This document shows, piece after piece, positions 1 through 6,846 of a stretch of 16,034 nt of DNA. Every line of letters starts with the position of its first letter. Position 1 is the stretch's first letter. Origin of the DNA: Spirochaetia bacterium (GTDB lineage Bacteria > Spirochaetota > Spirochaetia > Treponematales > Treponemataceae); NCBI GenBank assembly GCA_900769975.1, contig CAAGIR010000188.1:1-16034 (forward strand), read 5' to 3'. A program made the translations under genes and the position numbers. The notes beneath the pieces are model-generated. The model was not told the DNA's origin. It ran no database searches and was given only the letters and a program-made list of their open reading frames with translations.

Positions 1-61
1 AGGAGTCGTTACGATTAGACAGGTTAGAAAAAACGAGAAAAGCGTAGTACTCTAGATTGAC

Positions 62-228
62 GGATCTGGAGAGCCGGTGGAAGGCAGAATTTTTTAGGGA
101 GCGGAAGAGCTCGTTAAGGAGTCTGTGTCTAAGCCAGCCATCGTATAACAAAATGCGGCTTGGGGTATATCCCCAAGACCGCGAATAGGAGAACGGTGAT
201 TCAACGCACTCGTATAGCTCTCCGGTCC
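62..228 (+). ncRNA. Candidate IS110 bridge RNA
   Basis: Hand folding gives a compact RNA. A long-range closing stem pairs 62-74 with 217-228 (12 pairs including one G-U, with U65 bulged). Inside it are three hairpins. Hairpin 1 (75-143) has stems 75-80/138-143, 84-88/122-126 and 99-102/109-112, with a large internal loop (89-98 opposite 113-121). Hairpin 2 (155-182) has 11 pairs, a bulged A178 and a UAUAU loop. Hairpin 3 (193-213) has six pairs with one bulge. The length (about 167 nt), the position in the left end and the presence of an internal loop resemble known IS110 bridge RNAs, in which internal loops pair with donor and target DNA. The alternative is a structured 5' leader that controls transposase translation. 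No covariation was tested. Confidence 0.55.
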
Positions 229-253
229 TCATTTTATATTATGGAGGACAAAA

Positions 254-1345
254 GTGGAAGTGGCAGGAAGATTTGTAGGAATCGATTTGGGTAAACGCAC
301 ATACGAGATGTGTATAGTAGACCGGAAAGGCAAAATTAGCCGAACCGGTGGTAAAACTGATTTTGCCGGAATCGACAGATTGTGCGAAAAACTGAATGGT
401 GATGATGCAGTGGCAATAGAAGCCTGCAATCTGGCATTCAGAATTGAACGGGCAATCAGAAAATCTGTTGGCTGTAAAGTTTGTATTATGAATGCAGGAA
501 AACTTGCAGTCATTTATATGAGCACAAGAAAAACAGATAAAGAAGATTCATTGAAACTTGCAAAGCTTCTAAAAACTCACGATGAGGATGAACTGCCGAT
601 AGTTGCACCTCCAAGTGATGAAGAATGGGAAAGAAGAAAACTTTTAAGTGAATACCGTTCGCTTAAATGTCAGAGAACTAAAGAGATAAACAAACTGCAT
701 GCAATCTTCGAACACAATGGTTACACACAGTTTGTACGAAAAGATATGTGCAGTGAAAAGAACAGGGCAAATATTCTTCCGCTGCTTAAAGGATATGAAA
801 AAGAAGAAGCTGAAAGACTTGTAGAAAGACTGAATCTTCTTGAAAAACAAATTGAACGGCTTCTGCAGAAAATAAATGCTGAAGTTGAAAACGATGGAAA
901 AATACAGAAGGTAATGACTGTACCGGGAATTGGTCCGATTACAGCATTGGCTTATGTAGCTTATGTTGGTGATGTAAATCGGTTTGATAATGCACATCAG
1001 GTAAGCAATTTTATCGGATTTGTACCTAAAGTTGACAACTCCTGCACGATATGCAGGTCAGGTCATACAACTAAAAAAGGCAATCCACTCTTAAGGTCTT
1101 TGTTAGTACAGGCTGCATGGTCAACCGTGAAGTCAAAGAATGGCGGAGCTTTAAGAGATAAGTATAAATACATGGCAGAGTCACGTTGCATTGGAAAAGG
1201 AAAATCCATTGTTACGATTGCCAGAAAATTGGGTGAGCTGCTTTATCTGATTTTGAAAACTGATCAGGAGTATAAACCTCAAAAGTTTATAACTCCAGAG
1301 TTAAAAATTTCAAAATTAGCAGAAGATGCTCTTGAATGTAGTTAA
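254..1345 (+). CDS. IS110-family DEDD transposase
   Basis: This 363-residue protein is a recombinase that, in this family, excises a circular element and inserts it under guidance of a bridge RNA. The N-terminal RuvC-like domain shows D11 (GIDLGK), E56 (AIEAC), D95 and D98 (TDKED), the DEDD acidic set. A coiled-coil-like charged stretch spans about 180-215. The C-terminal Transposase_20 domain has VPGIGPITA at 223-231 and FIGFVPK at 253-259, then GHTTKKGN at 270-277 followed by PLLRSLLVQAAW. S263 (DNSC) aligns in spacing with the serine of the common SSG motif and is the likely nucleophile. The GTG start is chosen because GGAGG lies 6 nt upstream; an ATG at 241 is in another frame. Length is normal for the family and no break is visible, so it looks functional. 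Confidence 0.93.
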   Translation: MEVAGRFVGIDLGKRTYEMCIVDRKGKISRTGGKTDFAGIDRLCEKLNGDDAVAIEACNLAFRIERAIRKSVGCKVCIMNAGKLAVIYMSTRKTDKEDSLKLAKLLKTHDEDELPIVAPPSDEEWERRKLLSEYRSLKCQRTKEINKLHAIFEHNGYTQFVRKDMCSEKNRANILPLLKGYEKEEAERLVERLNLLEKQIERLLQKINAEVENDGKIQKVMTVPGIGPITALAYVAYVGDVNRFDNAHQVSNFIGFVPKVDNSCTICRSGHTTKKGNPLLRSLLVQAAWSTVKSKNGGALRDKYKYMAESRCIGKGKSIVTIARKLGELLYLILKTDQEYKPQKFITPELKISKLAEDALECS

Positions 1346-1350
1346 TAAGA

Positions 1351-1390
1351 GGGCTGGAGAGCCCCAAAAACTAATTGTCTTATTGACAAT
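1351..1390 (+). repeat. Right-end hairpins of the IS110 element
   Basis: Two small inverted repeats follow the transposase stop codon: GGGCT/AGCCC (1351-1355/1360-1364, loop GGAG) and ATTGTC/GACAAT (1374-1379/1385-1390, loop TTATT). The first contains CTGGAGAGCC (1354-1363), an exact copy of 66-75, which is the 5' strand of the closing stem of the left-end RNA. Neither is followed by a T run, so they do not look like terminators. They may be right-end recognition structure of the element. Confidence 0.4.
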
Positions 1391-1408
1391 AATCATAGGA
1401 AAAAAAAT

Positions 1409-1840
1409 ATGGCATTAACAACTGATATAAAATCATTATTACCGCATCGCGAACCATTTTTATTTGTCGATGCAATTATAAGTGCAGATGAAAAAGGCTG
1501 TGTTTGCGAACATACATTCACAGAAAATGAATTTTTCTTTAAAGGACATTTCCCAGAATATCCTGTAGTTCCTGGAGTTATTTTGTGCGAAACAATGGCA
1601 CAGGCAGGAGGTGCTGCATTGCGTTATCAGGGAATCGTACCAGCAGATGGCCTTTTCTTTTTTGCAACATTAGACAAAGTTAAATTCAGAAATCAGGTAA
1701 GACCTGGCGATAAAGTACGCATGGAAATTACATATCTGCGCACAAGCCCAAAAATGATTAAACAGGCAGGAAAGGCATACGTGGGCGACACTTTATGTGC
1801 AGAAGCAGAATGGATGTGCCTCGTAGGTTCAGCAAATTAA
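1409..1840 (+). CDS. fabZ: 3-hydroxyacyl-ACP dehydratase FabZ
   Basis: FabZ is a cytoplasmic hotdog-fold enzyme that dehydrates (3R)-3-hydroxyacyl-ACP to trans-2-enoyl-ACP in type II fatty-acid synthesis. The 143-residue protein has the usual length. It carries LLPHREPFLFVD at 10-21, the catalytic histidine H47 in GHFPEYPVVPGV, and the catalytic glutamate E61 in CETMAQAG; these are the diagnostic FabZ motifs. The ATG at 1409 follows a weak AGG site (1397-1399) with a 9-nt spacer. The gene sits immediately after the IS110 right end, so the insertion may have separated it from its original promoter and upstream neighbour. No convincing promoter was found between the transposase stop and the start codon. 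Confidence 0.95.
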   Translation: MALTTDIKSLLPHREPFLFVDAIISADEKGCVCEHTFTENEFFFKGHFPEYPVVPGVILCETMAQAGGAALRYQGIVPADGLFFFATLDKVKFRNQVRPGDKVRMEITYLRTSPKMIKQAGKAYVGDTLCAEAEWMCLVGSAN

Positions 1841-1852
1841 AAAATATGAAAG

Positions 1853-1881
1853 TTGAAATTTTTCATTATTGACATTATAAT
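1853..1881 (+). promoter_or_regulatory. Sigma-70-type promoter for the PBP gene
   Basis: A -35 box TTGAAA (1853-1858) and a perfect -10 box TATAAT (1876-1881) are separated by exactly 17 nt. Transcription would begin near 1888, leaving a leader of about 13 nt that starts at the ribosome binding site AAGGTGGG (1887-1894), upstream of the TTG start at 1901. This would allow the penicillin-binding protein gene and its downstream partner to be transcribed independently of fabZ. Confidence 0.65.
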
Positions 1882-1900
1882 TAAAAAAGGTGGGCAATAA

Positions 1901-3802
1901 TTGAATAATTTTTTTAATAAAACAAAAATAATCATATTTTTTATATTCTGCGGTTTATGTGTTTTTGTGTTATTTTACCAATACGCAAAACTTGCATTAA
2001 AACCTGTCCCTTCTGCAACTCAAAACAAACCACTTGTTGAGAGAGGTTCAATAGTAGATAGGACAGGATATCCTCTTGCAGTACAGACAAATTTTTATCA
2101 CATGGGAGTATCACTCAAAGATATTCGTGATAATTCAAAAATAAAGGAAAAATTTGTAAACGACATTTCTCCAGTTTTGGAAATTGAAAAAGACAGTTTG
2201 AAATCACTTTTGGAATCATCAAAAAACTTTGTATATATTAAAAAAAAGATGACGCAAAGTGAATATGAAGAAATAAGGCAAATAACAGATTCCAAAAATT
2301 ATAATTTTGTAAGTTACGAAAAAATACCAGGCAGAACATATCCCAATCATTCTCTTGCATCACAATTAATCGGCTACATGGGCGACGACGGTAAAGGACT
2401 TGCGGGTATAGAATTTTCACAGCAAAATATCCTTTCTCCAGAAATTTCAGAGGAAATGCTGGAAAATCTCGGCGATAATCTGGCAGAACTTCCGCAGGGG
2501 AGAAATATTTTTTTAAGTATAGATGCAAATCTTCAATATAAACTTGAACAGATATGCCACAGAGTAATGGACGAAACGCAGGCAGAAGCTATGATGCTTG
2601 TAGCGTGTGATTCAAAAACAGGTGAAATCTTATCATATATAGGACTTCCTTCCGCAGATTTAAACGAATACGGTTCATCACCAATAGAAACAAAAATCGA
2701 TTATCCTGCAATGACAGCTTATGAACCAGGGTCGGTATTCAAAATCTTTACAGTAGGAATTGTTTATGAAACACATGGAATATCGCCTAACGATTTATTT
2801 TTGTGCGACAGTCTGTATGAAAAAAGACTGAACAACGGTGAAACAATTCGCTTAAAATGTCTGGATTATCATGGCTGGTGTACACCAAAAGACGGACTTC
2901 GTTTTTCATGTAATGATGTTTTGTGTCAGATAAGTGACAGAATATCCGAAGATGAATTTATAGAAAGAATAAGAATGTTGGGATTCGGCTCAAAAACAGG
3001 AGTTGAATTGCCAGGAGAATCTGCAGGCCTTGTAAAAGACCCTTCAAGTAAAACCTGGTCGGCACGTTCAAAACCTACTATAGCGATAGGGCAGGAAATA
3101 AGTGTTTCAGCGTTGCAAATGGTACAGGCCGCAACTGCTTATGCAAATGAAGGCGTTCCAGTTCAGCTGACTTTTATCCATAAAATCACAAATAAAGACG
3201 GTTCAGTTTTTTATGAAAATCAACCAAAGTATAAAAATCGGGTTTTTTCAAAAAATACAGCCGATTATATTTTAAGCTGCATGGAAACGACGGCAAAAGC
3301 AGGAACTGGTTCCAGGGCAAACCTAAGGGATGTGGCAATAGGTGTAAAAACTGGAACTGCACAAATGGCAGATAAAGTAAATGGCGGTTACAGTGATACA
3401 GACTTTCTTTCAAGTTGTATGGCAATTTTTCCAATAGATAATCCGCAGATTGTACTTTACATTGTCGTAGAAAAAGCAAAAGGCGAAACTTATGGCGGAA
3501 GAATCGTCGCACCAGTAATTGGTGAGGCCGCAGATTTAATTGTTGACCATCTGGGAATAAGCAGAGGCGGAGCAGCTTCACTGGAACACAGCGGAATTAT
3601 TACGCTATCACAATCAAATGAAATACAAATAGGACAAACCGTTCCAGATTTTACAGGAAAAACACGAAAAGATTTACTTCCGCTTTTGGAAAAAACAGAT
3701 GTCAAATTTAACATAAACGGAAGCGGCTGGGTAACAAGCCAGAGTCCAGAACCAGGAACACAAATAACGGAGAATATGGTAATTGAACTCAATCTGGAAT
3801 AA
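1901..3802 (+). CDS. Class B penicillin-binding protein, FtsI/SpoVD-like, with PASTA domain
   Basis: This 633-residue DD-transpeptidase would cross-link peptidoglycan in the periplasm. A single N-terminal membrane anchor (about 9-28) is followed by the dimerisation domain with ERGSIVDRTG at 48-57. The transpeptidase domain has the SxxK motif S278-V-F-K281 (nucleophile S278), the SxN motif S336-C-N338, and KTGT at 483-486. A PASTA domain occupies about 577-633 (QTVPDFTG to the C-terminus), as in FtsI/SpoVD/Pbp2x types that act in septal synthesis. Start: TTG at 1901 behind AAGGTGGG (1887-1894). The gene overlaps the next by 20 nt and has its own promoter. It is not within a recognisable dcw cluster, so whether it is the division-specific or another class B enzyme is open. 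Confidence 0.93.
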   Translation: MNNFFNKTKIIIFFIFCGLCVFVLFYQYAKLALKPVPSATQNKPLVERGSIVDRTGYPLAVQTNFYHMGVSLKDIRDNSKIKEKFVNDISPVLEIEKDSLKSLLESSKNFVYIKKKMTQSEYEEIRQITDSKNYNFVSYEKIPGRTYPNHSLASQLIGYMGDDGKGLAGIEFSQQNILSPEISEEMLENLGDNLAELPQGRNIFLSIDANLQYKLEQICHRVMDETQAEAMMLVACDSKTGEILSYIGLPSADLNEYGSSPIETKIDYPAMTAYEPGSVFKIFTVGIVYETHGISPNDLFLCDSLYEKRLNNGETIRLKCLDYHGWCTPKDGLRFSCNDVLCQISDRISEDEFIERIRMLGFGSKTGVELPGESAGLVKDPSSKTWSARSKPTIAIGQEISVSALQMVQAATAYANEGVPVQLTFIHKITNKDGSVFYENQPKYKNRVFSKNTADYILSCMETTAKAGTGSRANLRDVAIGVKTGTAQMADKVNGGYSDTDFLSSCMAIFPIDNPQIVLYIVVEKAKGETYGGRIVAPVIGEAADLIVDHLGISRGGAASLEHSGIITLSQSNEIQIGQTVPDFTGKTRKDLLPLLEKTDVKFNINGSGWVTSQSPEPGTQITENMVIELNLE

Positions 3803-5549
3803 AAATTTTCAAAGTTTTAATGAACGTTTTCCTCAATTTGTGCAATTACTAAAAAATCAGTTTCCTCAATTAATTCAAAAATACTCGCAGGATAATGCAA
3901 AAATTTCGTTTTGGGAATTACAGTTATCAAAAAATAATCAGCTTACAGCAACAGAAAACGGCATTCGCCTTCATTCATTATATAATCCGCAAAAAGAAGC
4001 ATTTAATGCGGTGAATAATCCCGAAATTTTACAAAAAAGTACTACAGTTTTTTATGGATTTGGTTTGGGGTACCATTTAATAGAGTGGAGCCGTCTTTAC
4101 AAAACACAAAAAGAAAAAAAACTCGTTATAATAGAACCAGATGTAGAACATTTTCTGGCCTCGCTAAGTCTTCTGGATTTTTCTGATGTGTTTGTAGTAG
4201 AAAACCTTGTATTTGCGGTGGGCTGTAAAAGTGAAGATGTAATGACTCTTTTAGAAAACGGACAAAAAATTAACTTGGGGAATGAAGGTGTTTGCGATGC
4301 TTATTTTTTTGATATTCCGTCATTTACAGCACATGCAAAAGAATATTTTGACGAAGTAAAACAGTTAGTTAAAAGAAATCAAAGAAAAAACGAAATAAAT
4401 GCAGCAACATTAAAGAAATTCGGAAAGTTATGGTGCAATAATTCCATTAAAAATATTAATCAATATGCAAAAAGGCAGGGAATTGATATATTAAAAAACA
4501 AAGCCGATGAAACACTTCCATTTTTGATAGTAGGGGCAGGACCTTCCGTCGAAGACATTATCCCGCATCTAGAAGAAATAAAAAAACGCTGCATAATAGT
4601 TTGCGTAGAAACAGTTCTGTGGCTTTTTATCAAAGCAAAAGTGGTACCTGATTTTGTGATTTTGACCGATCCGCAGTTTTGGGCATATAAACATATTTCA
4701 TCGTTGAAAGCAAAAAATACCGTACTCATAACAGAAGTGTCGGTTTATCCGCATGTATTTAATTTTGAGTGTAAAGATATTTTGTTATGCAGTTCCCAGT
4801 TTCCAGTAGGAAAATATTTTGAAGAAAAATGTTTGCAAAAAAATCCTGGGGATTTGGGAACAGGTGGCTCCGTTGCTTCTTGTGCATGGAATTTTGCAGA
4901 GTTTTGCGGGGCAAAAGAAATTTTCACCATAGGGCTTGATTTTTCTTTTCCACAAAAACAGACACACATAAAGGGAAGTTCGCAGGAACAAACATTTCAT
5001 GCAGTTTCAGACAAAATCAATTCAGCAGAAAAGCAAACTTCACGAGTACTTTTTAGTGCAGACGTATGCTATGAAGAAAGTTTTGACGGCAGCAAAGTTT
5101 TGACCGATACCAGAATGAAAATGTTTGCCTGGTGGTTTGAAGCTAGAATCGCTAATTGTCCTCATACAAAAACATATTCATTAAGCAAAAAAGGAATGAA
5201 AATACCGGGAATAGAAGTGTATGATTTGGAAAAATTCCTAAAAACAGAAGAAAAAGCACAAAAAAGACAGGAATATTTGTTAAATCTACAAAATATCCCG
5301 CAAGTCACCCCACGCCAAACCCCGCAAGACGCCCCACAACACAATGCTCCACACGACGCCCCACAACACAATGCTCCACACGATGCCCCACAGCAAACCA
5401 CCACGCAGCACAACTCGCACAACGTTCTGCACCCAATCCCGCAAACCACCCTGCAGCAAAAAATAAACGAAATAATGCAGAAATTTCCTACACAAGATTT
5501 TTTGGAGCAATATCCGTATCTAAAACCATATTTAACTTTTGCAAAATAA
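3783..5549 (+). CDS. MptE-like/DUF115 motility accessory factor (Maf) family protein
   Basis: The 588-residue protein contains the core of the MptE-like/DUF115 family. Visible motifs are FLIVGAGPS at 247-255, PDFVILTDPQ at 289-298, and DLGTGGSVA followed by an IFTIGLDFSF strand (357-389). Bacterial relatives are the motility accessory factors linked to glycosylation of flagellin with nonulosonic acids; archaeal MptE is a pterin pyrophosphokinase. A role in flagellin modification is inferred, and no flagellar gene lies nearby. Residues about 508-555 form a Pro/His/Gln/Asn-rich low-complexity insert with two perfect nine-residue repeats. Start: TTG at 3783, 10 nt after GGAG, inside the end of the PBP gene; no nearby ATG exists, so the two genes look translationally coupled. 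Confidence 0.82.
   Translation: MNSIWNKNFQSFNERFPQFVQLLKNQFPQLIQKYSQDNAKISFWELQLSKNNQLTATENGIRLHSLYNPQKEAFNAVNNPEILQKSTTVFYGFGLGYHLIEWSRLYKTQKEKKLVIIEPDVEHFLASLSLLDFSDVFVVENLVFAVGCKSEDVMTLLENGQKINLGNEGVCDAYFFDIPSFTAHAKEYFDEVKQLVKRNQRKNEINAATLKKFGKLWCNNSIKNINQYAKRQGIDILKNKADETLPFLIVGAGPSVEDIIPHLEEIKKRCIIVCVETVLWLFIKAKVVPDFVILTDPQFWAYKHISSLKAKNTVLITEVSVYPHVFNFECKDILLCSSQFPVGKYFEEKCLQKNPGDLGTGGSVASCAWNFAEFCGAKEIFTIGLDFSFPQKQTHIKGSSQEQTFHAVSDKINSAEKQTSRVLFSADVCYEESFDGSKVLTDTRMKMFAWWFEARIANCPHTKTYSLSKKGMKIPGIEVYDLEKFLKTEEKAQKRQEYLLNLQNIPQVTPRQTPQDAPQHNAPHDAPQHNAPHDAPQQTTTQHNSHNVLHPIPQTTLQQKINEIMQKFPTQDFLEQYPYLKPYLTFAK
5331..5384 (+). repeat. Coding tandem repeat, 2 x 27 bp plus partial third
   Basis: Units 5331-5357 and 5358-5384 differ only at their last base (C versus T) and encode APQHNAPHD twice; a partial third unit starts at 5385 (APQQ). 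The segment from about 5295 to 5455 is much richer in C than the rest of the gene and encodes the Pro/His/Gln/Asn-rich tail of the MptE-like protein. In-frame repeats of this kind can change copy number by slippage. Confidence 0.9.
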
Positions 5550-5576
5550 TTTTTTCTAAATTATTGTTTTTTTTTT
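5545..5576 (+). terminator. Possible AT-only intrinsic terminator
   Basis: An 8-bp inverted repeat AATAATTT/AAATTATT (5545-5552/5558-5565, loop TTTCT shifted within 5553-5557) overlaps the stop codon of the MptE-like gene and is followed by ten T residues (5567-5576). The shape is that of a Rho-independent terminator, but the stem has no G-C pairs, so efficiency would be low. It suggests partial separation of the PBP/MptE-like pair from the M23 peptidase gene. Confidence 0.4.
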
Positions 5577-5590
5577 CCGAAAATTAAACT

Positions 5591-6820
5591 ATGGAAATAA
5601 TTAATTTTGTACAAGGTTCACCAAGAAAGCGAAAAACAAATTTTATCTCAAAAATCAGCCTGCCAGTAAGAAACGTTCCGCACACTGTTAAACGCAAAAG
5701 CATAACATACGAAACATATACAACAGGATTACGAACATTTGCACCACAAAAAGTAAAAAAAAGCGTAAGTGCAAAAAGTTTTTTCCAGATAATAGGCAGC
5801 ACACTCACCAGTTTTACACATCTGCTTGCAAAAAACATCAAAACAGTATTAATTTCATTTGCAATTTCGCTCGCAATTGTAACAGCACTGGTGTTTACAG
5901 CAAACTTGGTACAGAAAAAAATTAATTTTACAAATCCACTTCAATTACAAAAAGAAGATTCACTCGACATAGAAAACCTGAACAAATTGATGGCAAGTTT
6001 TGCTCTGGAAGGAACGCTCAACGTAGATGAAAAAGGAAACATACTCGACGGAAATACAAACGTAAATGCACTCCAGCTATTTACAGAACCAGTAACCTTT
6101 AGAACATATACAGTAGCATCAGGCGATACAATCAGCGGAATAGCCAAAAAGTTCGGACTAACAAATATATCAACATTAATCTCAGTAAACGATATAGGAA
6201 ATGTACGACAGTTAGCAGCAGGACAAAAACTCAAAATCCCTTCGATAGACGGAATAATATATACAGTAAAAAGCGGCGATTCCCTTAATTCAATCGTAAC
6301 AAAATACGGCGTAAAACTGGAAAGTTTAATAGACGTAAATGAATTAACAACAGAAGTATTGCAAAAAGGACAGCAGCTTTTCATTCCAGGCATAGGATTG
6401 GATTCACAGACACTTAGAAATGCGATGGGCGATATGTTCAAATTACCGATATCAGAAAAATTCAGATGGAGTTCACCATATGGCTCAAGAATAGACCCAA
6501 TAGCAGGCGTAAAATCATTCCACACAGGTGTAGATATGGCATGCCCTACAGGCACACCGATACTCGCATCGATGAGCGGAAGAGTCACCACCACAGGAAT
6601 AAATCGTGTTTACGGAAATTATGTAATAATCGACCATGGAAACGGATATCAAACATTGTATGCACATATGTCAAAAATAATAGCCACAAAAGGACAATGG
6701 GTAAGCCAGGGAACAAGAATAGGATTAGTAGGTTCCACAGGATATTCAACAGGGCCACACCTGCATTTTACAGTATATAAAAACGGAAAACTCGTAAACC
6801 CAATGACAGTATTAAAATAA
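5591..6820 (+). CDS. Membrane-anchored LysM-M23 metallopeptidase
   Basis: The 409-residue protein is a likely peptidoglycan endopeptidase or an amidase-activating factor of the M23 (lysostaphin/DipM/NlpD-like) family. An 80-residue basic cytoplasmic N-terminus precedes one membrane segment (about 84-106). Two LysM peptidoglycan-binding domains follow (about 172-218, YTVASGDTISGIAKKFG; and 223-267, YTVKSGDSLNSIVTKYG). The C-terminal M23 domain (about 293-406) keeps the zinc ligands H311 and D315 (HTGVD) and H392 (HLH, 390-392), plus H359 (YAHM), so it should be catalytically competent. Start: the ATG at 5591 has no clear ribosome binding site, which may mean low expression. It stands 41 nt after the MptE-like gene and 26 nt before the radical SAM gene. 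Confidence 0.93.
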   Translation: MEIINFVQGSPRKRKTNFISKISLPVRNVPHTVKRKSITYETYTTGLRTFAPQKVKKSVSAKSFFQIIGSTLTSFTHLLAKNIKTVLISFAISLAIVTALVFTANLVQKKINFTNPLQLQKEDSLDIENLNKLMASFALEGTLNVDEKGNILDGNTNVNALQLFTEPVTFRTYTVASGDTISGIAKKFGLTNISTLISVNDIGNVRQLAAGQKLKIPSIDGIIYTVKSGDSLNSIVTKYGVKLESLIDVNELTTEVLQKGQQLFIPGIGLDSQTLRNAMGDMFKLPISEKFRWSSPYGSRIDPIAGVKSFHTGVDMACPTGTPILASMSGRVTTTGINRVYGNYVIIDHGNGYQTLYAHMSKIIATKGQWVSQGTRIGLVGSTGYSTGPHLHFTVYKNGKLVNPMTVLK

Positions 6821-6846
6821 AAAGATAATAAAGAAAAAGTGGAAAA

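Larger units (their letters stand above)
1..1396 (+). mobile_element. IS110-family insertion sequence (approximate bounds)
   Basis: The element consists of a structured non-coding left region (about 62-228), an intact DEDD transposase gene (254-1345) and a short right end before fabZ. A long upstream non-coding region with a short downstream one is the layout of the IS110 group, whose bridge RNA lies in the left end; the IS1111 group carries it downstream. IS110 elements lack terminal inverted repeats and usually make no target duplication, so the ends cannot be read reliably from one copy. The left end must lie at or before about position 60 and the right end between 1346 and about 1400. The 1396 limit is a guess from a shared AGG at 1-3 and 1397-1399. 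The right end sits directly upstream of fabZ. Confidence 0.55.

Noticed and set aside
1383..1411. TTGACA at 1383 as a fabZ promoter
   Set aside because: A -10 box at correct spacing would fall on the fabZ start codon and the sequence there does not fit; only the circle-junction idea is kept.
5331..5390. Short repeats as a possible CRISPR array
   Set aside because: The units are directly adjacent with no spacers, lie in frame in a coding gene, and no cas gene is present.
5162..5449. Minus-strand open frame with repeated Cys-Gly-Ala residues
   Set aside because: It is the antisense shadow of the 27-bp repeats in the MptE-like gene, with no ribosome binding site and no family resemblance.
5941..6594. 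Minus-strand 217-residue open frame opposite the M23 gene
   Set aside because: The plus strand encodes clear LysM and M23 motifs over the same span; the antisense product has no recognisable domain.
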